A stretch of 44,445 nucleotides of DNA from Amycolatopsis thermalba (GTDB lineage Bacteria; Actinomycetota; Actinomycetes; Mycobacteriales; Pseudonocardiaceae). How positions within the stretch are numbered: the first letter of the stretch is position 1; each line of letters opens with the position of its first letter. The position numbers and the translations under genes are program-made. The DNA lies in assembly GCF_003385215.1 (NCBI RefSeq), contig NZ_PQHW01000055.1, positions 1-44,445 on the forward strand, read 5' to 3'. The notes under the pieces are model-generated. The model was not told where the DNA came from. It searched no databases and saw only the letters and a list, made by a program, of their open reading frames with translations. Positions 1 to 8,285 of the stretch are shown here, in pieces.

Positions 1-86
1 CCCATCAGGCGCCGCCGCCGGCCCTCCCCACCCCGGCGCCCGTCACCGGACCGGGGGACCTGCCGCCGCGCCCGCGCGTGCCGGTG

Positions 87-104
87 CCAAGATGACGATC
101 TTGG
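87..104. promoter_or_regulatory. Short perfect dyad upstream of the GT87 gene
   Basis: CCAAGAT-GACG-ATCTTGG is a perfect 7-bp inverted repeat about 40 bp before the glycosyltransferase start. It is a possible operator or small RNA hairpin in the leader; nothing shows which protein would read it. Confidence 0.3.
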
Positions 105-143
105 GGGACGCGGCAGGGGGCCGCGCCGGGACGGGGGGACACG

Positions 144-1421
144 ATGGCCGCTCACCTGCACGCCCACGACCACCCGCGGCTCACCGGCACGCGCCTGCGG
201 TGGATCACCCGCGGCGCGGCCGCGCTGCTCCTCCTCACCGTCGTCGGCTGGGTGCTGCTCTTCCAGGGGTTTCTCGACCTGCACGTCTACCGCACCGGCG
301 GCCTCGCCTGGCGGACCGGCGCCGGGCTGTACACGCCGGCCTTCGCGGCCATGGTGCCGGGCATGCCGCTGCCCTTCACCTATCCCCCGTTCGCCGCGAT
401 CCTGTTCGCGCCCGTCGAGCTCCTGCCCTGGCACGTGGCGAAGTTCGCGGTCAGCCTCGCCTCCGCGGCCACCCTCGCGCTCACCACCACGCTCACCGCC
501 CGCCGCCTCCTCGCCAATCGCGCCGCGGCGAACGCCCTCGGCATGAGCGTCGCCGCCCTGTGGGCGCTGTTCGAACCGGCCCGGCAGACCATCGGTTTCG
601 GCCAGATCAACCTGATCCTGATGGCCCTGGTCACCGCGGACTGCCTGCTCCCCCGCACCCGCTGGCCCCGCGGCCTGCTGGTCGGCGTGGCCGCGGCGAT
701 CAAGCTCACCCCGGCCGTCTTCGTGCTGCTGTTCCTCCTCCGCCGCCAATACCGCGCCGCCGCCACCGCGGTCGCCTCGTTCGCCGCCTGCGGGCTCGCC
801 GCCCTGCTGCTCGCGCCGGCCGACTCCGCGCAGTACTGGCTGCACACCCTGTTCGACCCGGGGCGCATCGGCGGCCTCGCCTACGCGTTCAACCAGAACA
901 TCCAGGCGATCCTGGTCCGGCTGTTCCCGGAGAACACCCTGCTCTGGGCCGTGCTCGCGGCCGCGGTCATGGCCCTGGCCGCGGTCGCCGCCCGCCGGGC
1001 CCGCGACGACGTCACCGCCCTGCTCGCCATCGCCGCCGGCGGGTTGCTCGCCTCGCCGGTGAGCTGGTCGCACCACTGGGTCTGGGTGCTGCCCGCCGCG
1101 GTGGTGGTGCTGGTCCGCGCCCCGCGCTGGAGCCCGGTGCTGCTCGTCTTCGCCGTCGGGCCGCACTCGTGGCTGCCGCAGACCCACGACCTGGAGATGC
1201 ACTGGACCTGGTGGCAGCACCTGCTCGGGTCCTCCTACGTGCTGGTCTCGGTGGCCGCCCTGGTGATCATGGCCGGGAATTCGCCATCCCCGCGGATCGT
1301 TGAACAACTCGGCCGCCGGTCTCGCCCGTCCCGATCTGGCGACACCGGCGGCCCTGGTAGCGGCACCGCCCGCCCGGTAGCGTCCGGGGAGACCGAGGAC
1401 GTGATCGACACGGTGAGGTGA
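144..1421 (+). CDS. GT87 family (DUF2029) polyprenyl-phosphate-mannose-type glycosyltransferase
   Basis: 425-residue polytopic membrane protein. A first membrane segment lies near residues 25-43, followed by an Asp in a FLDLHVY context (D45) in the first extracytoplasmic loop, the place of the catalytic Asp in GT-C mannosyltransferases. About ten hydrophobic helices follow, then a polar cytoplasmic tail of roughly 50 residues. The family transfers mannose from polyprenyl-phosphomannose onto cell-envelope lipoglycans (PimE and related). The ATG at 144 follows a G-rich ribosome site. The stop lies 4 bp before the carboxylase gene, so the two are probably co-transcribed. The acceptor substrate cannot be told from sequence. 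Confidence 0.85.
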   Translation: MAAHLHAHDHPRLTGTRLRWITRGAAALLLLTVVGWVLLFQGFLDLHVYRTGGLAWRTGAGLYTPAFAAMVPGMPLPFTYPPFAAILFAPVELLPWHVAKFAVSLASAATLALTTTLTARRLLANRAAANALGMSVAALWALFEPARQTIGFGQINLILMALVTADCLLPRTRWPRGLLVGVAAAIKLTPAVFVLLFLLRRQYRAAATAVASFAACGLAALLLAPADSAQYWLHTLFDPGRIGGLAYAFNQNIQAILVRLFPENTLLWAVLAAAVMALAAVAARRARDDVTALLAIAAGGLLASPVSWSHHWVWVLPAAVVVLVRAPRWSPVLLVFAVGPHSWLPQTHDLEMHWTWWQHLLGSSYVLVSVAALVIMAGNSPSPRIVEQLGRRSRPSRSGDTGGPGSGTARPVASGETEDVIDTVR

Positions 1422-1425
1422 GACG

Positions 1426-4400
1426 GTGCCGTCCCTGCTCGTCGCGAACCGGGGCGAGATCGCCGTCCGGATCCTCGGCACCGCCGCCGCGCTGGGCTTC
1501 CGCACGGTCGCCGTGTATCCCGGGGACGACGCCGACTGCGCCCACGTCACCCGCGCCGACCACGCCGAACGCCTCGACGGCACCTACCTCGACGCCGCCG
1601 CGATCGTCGCCGCCGCGCAGCGCACCGGATGCGAGTTCCTGCACCCCGGTTACGGGTTCCTGTCCGAGAGCGCGGACCTCGCCCGCCGCTGCGCGGACGC
1701 CGGGATTCGCTTCGCCGGACCGTCCCCGGACGCCCTGGAACTGTTCGGCGACAAGACCCGCGCCCGGGCACGAGCCCGGGAGCTGGGCATTCCGGTCCTC
1801 GCGGGCACCGACGGCCCGACCGATCCGGCCACCGCCGAGGCGTTCTTCGCCGAGCACGGCGCGGTGATGGTCAAGGCGCTGGCCGGGGGCGGCGGACGCG
1901 GCATGCGACCGGTGACCGACGCGGCCGGCCTGCCCGCCGCACTGCGCCGCTGCGCCTCCGAAGCCCGGGCCGCGTTCGGCGACGGCTCGGTCTACCTGGA
2001 ACGGCTCCTCCCCCACGCCCGCCACATCGAGGTGCAGATCGCCGCCGACGGCGAGACGACGCTCGCGCTCGGCGACCGGGACTGCAGCCTGCAGCGCCGC
2101 CGCCAGAAGCTCATCGAGATCGCGCCCGCGACCCTCCCGGCGGAGCTCCGAAAGCGCTTGCACGAGTGCGCCACGCGGTTGGTCGGGTCCACTGTGTACC
2201 TTGGTCTGGCCACTGTGGAATTCCTGGTCGACGGCGGCGAATTCGTGTTCCTGGAGGTGAATCCGCGGTTGCAGGTCGAGCACACCGTGACCGAGGAGGT
2301 CACCGGGCTCGACCTGGTCGAGATCGGGCTCCGGCTGGCCGCGGGCGAACCACTGGACCGCACCGTCCCGCAGCCGCGGGGCGTGGCGATCCAGGCCAGG
2401 GTCAACACCGAGACGGTCCGGCCGGACGGCACCGTGCTGCCCGGCGGCGGCACGCTCACCACGTTCCAGCCGCCCACCGGCCGCGGCGTCCGCGTGGACA
2501 CCCACGGCTACCCGGGCTATCCCGGCAACCCGCGTTACGACTCGCTGCTGGCCAAGGTGATCGTCACCGGACACGACCTCGCCTCGGCCGCCGCCCGGTT
2601 GCGTCGCGCGCTGGGCGAATTCGCCATCACCGGGCCGCCGACGAACCTCGCCCTGCTCCGGGCGCTGCTGGCCGAGCCGCTCGGCACGGCCGACACCACG
2701 TTCGTGGACCGCCGCCTGCCGGACCTGGTGGACGAGATCACCGAGCCCGCGGCCGCGCCGGGCACGGTCACCGCGCCACAGCAGGGCGTGGTGGCGCAGG
2801 TGTGCGTGGCCGAGGGCGAGACGGTGCCGGCGGGCGCGGAACTCGTCGTGCTCGAGGCGATGAAGATGGAACACCTGATCACCGCCGAGCGGGGCGGCGC
2901 GGTGCTCGGGGTCGTGGTCAAGCCCGGTGACACCGTCACGGCCGGGGCGGTCCTGGTCACCCTGCGAGAGAACGGCGAGGTGACCGGAGCCGCCGAGGCG
3001 ACCGAGACCGACCTCGACCACATCCGGCCGGACCTCGCGGAAACCGTGGCGCGGCACGAGATCGGCCTGGACGCCGCGCGCCCGGACGCGGTGCGCAAGC
3101 GGCACTCCGCCGGGCAGCGGACCGCGCGGGAGAACGTCGAGGACCTGTGCGATCCCGGCAGCTTCACCGAGTACGGCGCCCTCGCGATCGCCGCGCAGCG
3201 CCGCCGCCGGGACCTCGGCGACCTGATCCGCCGCACCCCCGCCGACGGCCTGGTCACCGGCACCGCGACCGTCGGCGGGCGGCCGGTCGTCGTGCTGGCC
3301 TACGACTACACCGTGCTGGCCGGGACGCAGGGCGTGCACAACCACCGCAAGACCGACCGGATGCTGCGGCTGGCCCGGGACCGCGGCCTGCCGGTGGTGC
3401 TGTTCGCCGAGGGCGGCGGCGGGCGGCCGGGCGACACCGACACCTCCGCGGTCGCCCAGCTGGACGTGCCGACGTTCCGCATGGCCGCCCAGCTGGCCGG
3501 CGAGGTGCCGACGGTCGCGATCGTGTCGGGCTACTGCTTCGCCGGCAACGCGGCGCTGGCCGGGGTGTGCGACGTGGTCATCGCGACCGAGGGCAGTTCA
3601 CTGGGCATGGGCGGGCCGGCGATGATCGAGGGCGGCGGGCTCGGAGTCGTCGCGCCCGGCGACGTCGGGCCGATGCCGGTGCAGTACACCAACGGGGTCG
3701 TGGACGTGCTGGTCGCCGACGAGGCCGGGGCGGTCGACGTGGCCAAGCGTTACCTGTCCTACTTCGCCGGCCCGGCCGAGGCCGGGGAACCACACGACCA
3801 GCGCCGGTTGCGGCACCTGGTGCCGGAGAACCGGGTCCGCGTCTACGACGTGCGGCCGGTGCTGTCCACAGTGGCCGATCCCGGCAGCCTGCTCGAACTG
3901 CGCGCCGGGTTCGGGATCGGGGTGATCACCGCGCTGGCCCGGATCGGCGGGATCCCCGTGGGGGTGCTGGCGAACAACCCGGCCCACCTCGGCGGCGCGA
4001 TCGACGGCGACGCCGCCGACAAGGCGGCACGTTTCCTGGACCTGTGCCGCGCGCACGGCCTGCCGGTGGTGTCCTTCGTGGACACTCCGGGGTTCATGGT
4101 GGGCCCGGAGGCGGAGAAGACCGCGACGGTGCGGCGGTTCGGTGACCTGTTCGTCGCCGGGGCGCGGCTGACCTCGCCGCTGGTCGCGGTGGTGCTGCGC
4201 AAGGCCTACGGCCTGGGCGCGATGGCGATGACCGGCGGCTCGCTGCACGCGCCCGCGCTGACGGTGGCGTGGCCGACGGGCGAGTTCGGCGGCATGGGGC
4301 TGGAGGGCGCGGTGCGGCTGGGGTTCCGCGCGGACCTGGAGGCGATCGCCGACCCGGAGGCCCGGCACGCCCGCTACGCCGAGCTGGTGGCCGAGTACTA

Positions 4401-4509
4401 CGAGCGCGGCAAGGCCCTGAACACGGCGACGGTCTTCGAGATCGACGACGTGATCGACCCGGCCGGCACGCGGGAGCTCATCATCCGCACCCTCGGCGCG
4501 ACCGGCTGA
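1426..4509 (+). CDS. Single-chain multidomain acyl-CoA carboxylase (BC-BCCP-CT), LCC type
   Basis: 1027 residues holding a whole biotin-dependent carboxylase. The N-terminal biotin carboxylase (about 1-445) shows the ATP-grasp glycine-rich loop near 150-160 and the EVNPR motif at E277-R281. The biotinyl domain (about 450-520) carries EAMKME with biotinyl lysine K480. The carboxyltransferase (about 545-1020) has AccD-type N and C halves. Acyl-CoA carboxylases of actinobacteria are normally split into AccA and AccD subunits. The fused order here is that of the long-chain acyl-CoA carboxylase (LCC) described from Mycobacterium avium paratuberculosis, which accepts short to long acyl-CoAs. GTG start, 4 bp after the GT87 stop. 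The product is a malonyl-CoA-type alpha-carboxyacyl-CoA; the chain length used is not predictable. Confidence 0.9.
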   Translation: MPSLLVANRGEIAVRILGTAAALGFRTVAVYPGDDADCAHVTRADHAERLDGTYLDAAAIVAAAQRTGCEFLHPGYGFLSESADLARRCADAGIRFAGPSPDALELFGDKTRARARARELGIPVLAGTDGPTDPATAEAFFAEHGAVMVKALAGGGGRGMRPVTDAAGLPAALRRCASEARAAFGDGSVYLERLLPHARHIEVQIAADGETTLALGDRDCSLQRRRQKLIEIAPATLPAELRKRLHECATRLVGSTVYLGLATVEFLVDGGEFVFLEVNPRLQVEHTVTEEVTGLDLVEIGLRLAAGEPLDRTVPQPRGVAIQARVNTETVRPDGTVLPGGGTLTTFQPPTGRGVRVDTHGYPGYPGNPRYDSLLAKVIVTGHDLASAAARLRRALGEFAITGPPTNLALLRALLAEPLGTADTTFVDRRLPDLVDEITEPAAAPGTVTAPQQGVVAQVCVAEGETVPAGAELVVLEAMKMEHLITAERGGAVLGVVVKPGDTVTAGAVLVTLRENGEVTGAAEATETDLDHIRPDLAETVARHEIGLDAARPDAVRKRHSAGQRTARENVEDLCDPGSFTEYGALAIAAQRRRRDLGDLIRRTPADGLVTGTATVGGRPVVVLAYDYTVLAGTQGVHNHRKTDRMLRLARDRGLPVVLFAEGGGGRPGDTDTSAVAQLDVPTFRMAAQLAGEVPTVAIVSGYCFAGNAALAGVCDVVIATEGSSLGMGGPAMIEGGGLGVVAPGDVGPMPVQYTNGVVDVLVADEAGAVDVAKRYLSYFAGPAEAGEPHDQRRLRHLVPENRVRVYDVRPVLSTVADPGSLLELRAGFGIGVITALARIGGIPVGVLANNPAHLGGAIDGDAADKAARFLDLCRAHGLPVVSFVDTPGFMVGPEAEKTATVRRFGDLFVAGARLTSPLVAVVLRKAYGLGAMAMTGGSLHAPALTVAWPTGEFGGMGLEGAVRLGFRADLEAIADPEARHARYAELVAEYYERGKALNTATVFEIDDVIDPAGTRELIIRTLGATG

Positions 4510-4548
4510 CCGCGGAACCCGCTCGCCGCGGCGGTGCGCGGCCGGTCG
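4499..4548. terminator. Nested hairpin between convergent genes, possible terminator
   Basis: CGACCGG at 4499-4505 pairs with CCGGTCG at 4542-4548, and CCGCGG recurs at 4510 and 4526 inside. The element spans the stop of the carboxylase gene in a 53-bp gap between convergent genes. There is no T-run, so this is a weak call. Confidence 0.3.
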
Positions 4549-4562
4549 ATCCGGGTGCCGCC

Positions 4563-5003
4563 TCATTCCTCCAGCAGGAAGAGCGGGATCCGGCGGTCCG
4601 TCTTCTCCTGCCACTCGGTGTACGTCGGCCAGAGCGCGACAGCGTACTCCCACCACTGGCGACGCTCCTCGCCGTCGAGCCGGCGGGCGACGTAGGTCTT
4701 CCTGACCGGGCCGTCCTGCAGCTCCACCGTCGGGTGGGCACGGAGGTTGGCGACCCAGCCCGGGTTCTCGCGGCGGCCGCCGTTGGACGCCACCGCGAGG
4801 TACTTGCCGTCCTTCTCGATCCGCATGATCGGCGACTTGCGGATCTTGCCGGTCTTGGCGCCGACCGTGGTGAGCACGACGATCGGGGCCCCGCCGGGCT
4901 CGTTGAGGCTGACCTCCCCGCCGGACGACTCGAACTGCTCCACCGCTTCGCGGACCCAGTCCGTCGGGCTCGGCGCGTACTCGCCTTCGAAGTGATCACT
5001 CAC
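4563..5003 (-). CDS. Deazaflavin (F420)-dependent nitroreductase family oxidoreductase (Ddn/DUF385)
   Basis: About 146 residues from a GTG at 5003; an in-frame ATG-type start at 5057 would add 18 unconserved Arg/Gly-rich residues, so the shorter form is preferred. The protein has the split beta-barrel signature of the family: VVLTTVGAKTGK followed by SPIMRIEKDGKY, a NPGWVANLRAHP segment and a Trp-rich C-terminal region. Family members use F420H2 to reduce quinones or nitro compounds (for example mycobacterial Ddn), though many homologues have no known substrate. It stands alone, convergent with the carboxylase gene and downstream of the aldo/keto reductase on the same strand. Confidence 0.8.
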   Translation of the reverse strand: MSDHFEGEYAPSPTDWVREAVEQFESSGGEVSLNEPGGAPIVVLTTVGAKTGKIRKSPIMRIEKDGKYLAVASNGGRRENPGWVANLRAHPTVELQDGPVRKTYVARRLDGEERRQWWEYAVALWPTYTEWQEKTDRRIPLFLLEE

Positions 5004-5156
5004 GCTTGCCACAAGGCGGCCGCCGCCCGCGGTATTCCCGCCACGGCGGACGCGCACCCCTGCCGGGGCCGGTGATGACGCCTGGCCGGCTCCGGGCAGC
5101 GCGCCGCGGCCGGGCGCCGGCCATTGGCGCGGTCACCCGGCCGGAACGCACGAGCC

Positions 5157-6134
5157 CTACCAGCGCTCGTGCACCTGCGCCCGGATCCGCCGGTCGTACA
5201 GCTCCCGCACCGCCTCCAGCGTCGGCTCCGGCAGTGCCTCGACCCCAGCCGCCGCCGCGTTCGCTCGCGCCTGCTCCGCCGATCGCGCCCCCGGGATCAC
5301 CGACGTGACGCCCGGCTGCTGGATGATCCACCGCAACGCCGTCTGGGCGGGCGTCACGCCGGCCGGGGCCAGCGAACTGAACTCCGCGGCCGCCTCGACG
5401 CCCGTCGCGAAGTCCACCCCGCTGAACGTCTCCCCCTGGTCGAACGCCTCGCCGTGCCGGTTGAACGTCCGGTGGTCGTCCGTGGCGAACACCGTCTCCT
5501 TCGTGTAGCGGCCGGACAGCAGGCCGGACGCCAGCGGCACCCGCGCGATGATCCCCACCCCCGCCTCGGCGGCGGCCGGCAGCACCCGGTCGAGTGGCTT
5601 GAGCCGGAACGGGTTCAGGATGATCTGCACGCTCGCCGTGCCCGGGCGGGCGATCGCGGTCAGCGCCTCCGCGCACGTCTCGACGCTCACCCCGTACGCG
5701 GCGATCCGCTCCTCCGCCACCAGCGTGTCCAGCGCGTCGAACACGGCGTCACTGGAGTACACCGCCGCCGGCGGGCAGTGCAGCTGCACCAGGTCCAGCA
5801 CCTCGACCCCGAGGTTGGCCCGCGACCGGTCGGTCCACGCCCGGAAGTTCTCCAGCGTGTACTCACCCGGGTCCAGCGGCGCGCGACGGCCCATCTTGGT
5901 CGCCACGAACACGTCCGGGTGGTCGCGCAGAAACCGCCCGATGATCTGCTCGCTGCGGCCGTCACCGTAGACGTCGGCGGTGTCGAAGAACGTGACACCG
6001 GCCGACACCGCGGCCTCCAGCACCGCGAACGCCTCGGCCTCGCCGACCTCGCCCCAGTCCGCGCCCAGCTGCCACGTGCCGAGCCCGACCACCGACACCG
6101 CACGGCCGGTCCGGCCGAGAACCCGTTGCTCCAT
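5157..6134 (-). CDS. Aldo/keto reductase
   Basis: 325 residues from the ATG at 6134, where homology begins (GRTGRAVSVVGLGTW). The open frame continues upstream, but that stretch is antisense to the DUF998 gene and looks non-coding. The TIM-barrel family tetrad is visible: D51 and Y56 in FFDTADVYGDG, K80 in VATKMG, and His in VQLHCPP near residue 120. The NADPH-binding C-terminal part includes SVIPGARS. The protein reduces aldehydes or ketones with NADPH; the natural substrate is unknown. It is divergent from the DUF998 gene, the two starts being 100 bp apart. Confidence 0.88.
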   Translation of the reverse strand: MEQRVLGRTGRAVSVVGLGTWQLGADWGEVGEAEAFAVLEAAVSAGVTFFDTADVYGDGRSEQIIGRFLRDHPDVFVATKMGRRAPLDPGEYTLENFRAWTDRSRANLGVEVLDLVQLHCPPAAVYSSDAVFDALDTLVAEERIAAYGVSVETCAEALTAIARPGTASVQIILNPFRLKPLDRVLPAAAEAGVGIIARVPLASGLLSGRYTKETVFATDDHRTFNRHGEAFDQGETFSGVDFATGVEAAAEFSSLAPAGVTPAQTALRWIIQQPGVTSVIPGARSAEQARANAAAAGVEALPEPTLEAVRELYDRRIRAQVHERW

Positions 6135-6221
6135 GCCGACGATCCTAAGGGCCCCCACCGACAATCCCGGGCACGCGCCGAAACCGCCCACGAGATCACA
6201 AAACCCCCACACGTGCGCGCA

Positions 6222-6227
6222 TAAACT
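6222..6227 (+). promoter_or_regulatory. -10 element implying a leaderless DUF998 mRNA
   Basis: TAAACT ends 7 bp before the GTG at 6235, so the expected transcription start coincides with the start codon. There is no ribosome-binding sequence in front of the GTG. Confidence 0.5.
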
Positions 6228-6234
6228 GGGCCGG

Positions 6235-6909
6235 GTGACCACCACTCCGGCCCCCACCCGCGCGCCGCGGCTCCTCGCCCTGGGCTGCCTCACCGCGATC
6301 GCCGGGGGCGCCGCGCTCGTGCTCCTGCTGCAGTTCCTCCCGCCCACCGACCAGATCAGCCCGGTGCGCCGCACGATCAGCGAGTACGCCCTGAGCGCCA
6401 ACAAGTGGATCTTCGACATCGCGGTCCTGCTGATCGCCCTCGGCTCGGCGGTGCTGTTCGCCGCGCACGTGCTGATGCGGGCCCTGCCGGTCCGCTCGGC
6501 CGCGGTCGTGCTCGGTGCACTGTGGACGGTCAGCCTGCTGGTGGTGGTCGCGTTCCCCAAGACCGACTGGTCCGTCGGGCCGAGCCTGGGCGGGGTGGTG
6601 CACCGGTACGCGAGCGTCGTCGGGTTCGTGTGCCTGCCGGTCGGCCTGCTGTTCGCCGCGCGCCGCATCTTCCCGGACTCGCCGGGCTGGCGCTGGGCGG
6701 CCCGCGCGCTGGCGATCGTCTCGCTCGCCTGGTTCGGGCTCATCCTCGGTGCGGTCGGCTACATGCTCGCCGGGGGCGGGCCGTGGTGGCGCACGATCCC
6801 GCTGGGCCTGGTGGAGCGCCTGCTCGCGGCCACCGAACTGCTCGCGCTCGCCACGCTGGCCGTCCCGTTACTACGATCGAACCGAACCGGGGTGACCCAG
6901 GTCACTTAG
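6235..6909 (+). CDS. DUF998 family integral membrane protein
   Basis: 224 residues from GTG 6235, chosen because the hydrophobic pattern and the -10 element both fit it. About six membrane helices are visible, with the conserved first-loop pattern SPVRRTISEYAL and a charged FPKTDWS motif between helices three and four, typical of DUF998. The family has no established function. The gene ends about 30 bp before the TAAGCG dyad of the fabG promoter and is not obviously in that operon. Confidence 0.8.
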   Translation: MTTTPAPTRAPRLLALGCLTAIAGGAALVLLLQFLPPTDQISPVRRTISEYALSANKWIFDIAVLLIALGSAVLFAAHVLMRALPVRSAAVVLGALWTVSLLVVVAFPKTDWSVGPSLGGVVHRYASVVGFVCLPVGLLFAARRIFPDSPGWRWAARALAIVSLAWFGLILGAVGYMLAGGGPWWRTIPLGLVERLLAATELLALATLAVPLLRSNRTGVTQVT

Positions 6910-6938
6910 GCGCTCCGGGCCGGAGGCGAGTAGCTTTC

Positions 6939-6952
6939 TAAGCGCTCGCTTA
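6939..6952. promoter_or_regulatory. TetR-type operator, copy 1 (TAAGCG-N2-CGCTTA)
   Basis: TAAGCGCTCGCTTA is an inverted repeat with 6-bp perfect arms. It lies just downstream of a plausible -10 (TAGCTT, 6931-6936), over the predicted start of the fabG transcript. The identical 14-mer lies between the SDR and TetR genes at 15950. This suggests that the TetR protein encoded at 16032 controls both promoters. Confidence 0.65.
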
Positions 6953-6983
6953 CCGACGCGCTCAACGACGAGGAGGAGTTCCC

Positions 6984-7745
6984 GTGACCGAGTCCCACTC
7001 CCGGGTCGCCATCGTGACCGGCGCCGGCCGAGGCATCGGCGCCGCTGTCGCGCGCAAGCTGGCCTCGGACGGTTTCGCCGTCGCCCTGCTGGACCTCAAC
7101 GAGGAGTCCGTGAAGCAGGGCGCCGAGGACATCGCCGCGGCCGGCGGCAAGGCCATCGGGGTCGCGCTCGACGTCAGCAACACCGAGCAGGTCGAGGCCG
7201 CCGTCGCCCGGGTCGCCGAGGAGCTGGGCCCGCCGACCGTGCTGGTCAACAACGCCGGCATCACCCGGGACAACCTGCTCTTCAAGATGACCGACGAGGA
7301 CTGGGACTCGGTCATGAACGTGCACCTCAAGGGCTCGTTCCTGATGACCCGAGCGGTCCAGAAGCACATGACCGAGCAGCGCTGGGGCCGGATCGTGAAC
7401 CTGTCCAGCACCTCCGCGCTGGGCAACCGCGGCCAGGTCAACTACTCCGCGGCCAAGGCCGGCCTGCAGGGCTTCACCAAGACGCTGGCGATCGAGCTGG
7501 GCAAGTTCGGCGTCACCGCGAACGCGATCGCGCCGGGCTTCATCGAGACCGACATGACCGCCGCCACCGCGGAGCGCCTGGGCGTGCCGTTCGAGGACTT
7601 CAAGGCGTTCGCGGCCAAGGAGATCCCGGTGCAGCGCGTCGGCAAGCCCGAGGACATCGCCAACACCGTGTCGTTCCTGGTCAGCGAGGGCGCCGGGTTC
7701 GTCTCCGGCCAGGTCGTCTACGTCGCCGGCGGACCGAAGGACTGA
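6984..7745 (+). CDS. fabG: 3-oxoacyl-ACP reductase FabG-type short-chain dehydrogenase
   Basis: 253 residues from a GTG preceded by a strong GAGGAGGAG ribosome site. The classical SDR fold has TGAGRGIG for NADP binding near the N terminus, VNNAGI, catalytic Ser in NLSSTSA (141/142), and Y154-K158 in NYSAAKAG. The C-terminal GFIETDMT and VAGG segments are FabG-like. It reduces 3-oxoacyl-ACP or -CoA to the 3-hydroxy form, or the reverse in beta-oxidation. It is followed 4 bp later by a MaoC hydratase gene, giving two consecutive steps, and is likely controlled through the dyad at 6939. Confidence 0.9.
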   Translation: MTESHSRVAIVTGAGRGIGAAVARKLASDGFAVALLDLNEESVKQGAEDIAAAGGKAIGVALDVSNTEQVEAAVARVAEELGPPTVLVNNAGITRDNLLFKMTDEDWDSVMNVHLKGSFLMTRAVQKHMTEQRWGRIVNLSSTSALGNRGQVNYSAAKAGLQGFTKTLAIELGKFGVTANAIAPGFIETDMTAATAERLGVPFEDFKAFAAKEIPVQRVGKPEDIANTVSFLVSEGAGFVSGQVVYVAGGPKD

Positions 7746-7749
7746 GATC

Positions 7750-8202
7750 ATGCGCGTCTTCAACGGACTGGACGAGTTCACCGCCGCGGTCGGCGAGCAG
7801 CTGGGCACCAGCGACTGGCACACCGTCACGCAGGAGCAGGTCAACACCTTCGCCGACGCCACCGGCGACCACCAGTGGATCCACGTGGACGTCGAGAAGG
7901 CCAAGCAGGGCCCGTTCGGCGCCCCGATCGCGCACGGTTTCCTGACCCTGTCGGTGCTGCCGCTGCTGTCGGCGGGCACCTACCGCGTCGACGGGCTGAA
8001 GATGGGGATCAACTACGGCCTGAACAAGGTCCGGTTCCCGCAGCCGGTCAAGGTCGGCTCGAAGATCCGCGGGGTCGCCGAGCTGGCCGAGGTCACCGAC
8101 GTGCCGGGCGGCAAGCAGGTGGTGACGCGGTGGACGATCGAGATCGACGGCGAGGCCAAGCCGGCGTGCGTCGCCGAGTGGGTGACGCGCCTGATCGCCT
8201 GA
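7750..8202 (+). CDS. MaoC-family (R)-specific enoyl-CoA hydratase
   Basis: 150 residues with the hot-dog fold hydratase-2 motif: FADATGDHQWIHVD, with the catalytic Asp and His, followed by GAPIAHGFLTLS. Length and motif match the R-specific hydratases of the mycobacterial HtdZ (Rv0130) type, which hydrate 2-enoyl-CoA to (R)-3-hydroxyacyl-CoA. With the FabG gene 4 bp upstream it forms a pair converting 3-oxoacyl to 2-enoyl thioesters or back. A strong terminator hairpin follows directly. Confidence 0.9.
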   Translation: MRVFNGLDEFTAAVGEQLGTSDWHTVTQEQVNTFADATGDHQWIHVDVEKAKQGPFGAPIAHGFLTLSVLPLLSAGTYRVDGLKMGINYGLNKVRFPQPVKVGSKIRGVAELAEVTDVPGGKQVVTRWTIEIDGEAKPACVAEWVTRLIA

Positions 8203-8208
8203 GACGTG

Positions 8209-8228
8209 AGCCCGCCTCCGGGCGGGCT
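8209..8228 (+). terminator. GC hairpin after the fabG-MaoC pair
   Basis: AGCCCGCC-TCCG-GGCGGGCT, a perfect 8-bp stem 7 bp after the MaoC stop. It is followed by TCCGCT rather than a T-run. It separates the fabG-MaoC transcript from the next operon, which has its own operator at 8245. Confidence 0.7.
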
Positions 8229-8244
8229 TCCGCTACGGTGGGAC

Positions 8245-8262
8245 ATACCGACTGGTCGGTAT
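8245..8262. promoter_or_regulatory. TetR-type operator ATACCGAC-N2-GTCGGTAT
   Basis: ATACCGACTGGTCGGTAT has perfect 8-bp arms with a 2-bp centre, a classic form for TetR-family operators. It lies 23 bp before the kinase start, so it is placed to control the kinase/acyl-CoA dehydrogenase operon (8286-12809). Its sequence differs from the TAAGCG dyads, so a different repressor is expected. Confidence 0.7.
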
Positions 8263-8285
8263 AGCTATCTGGACAAGGAGGCCCA

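Noticed and set aside
1267-3345. 692-codon minus-strand open frame antisense to the carboxylase gene
   Set aside because: Typical high-GC shadow frame: low-complexity Arg/Gly/Val-rich translation, no domain, overlaid by a strongly supported plus-strand gene.
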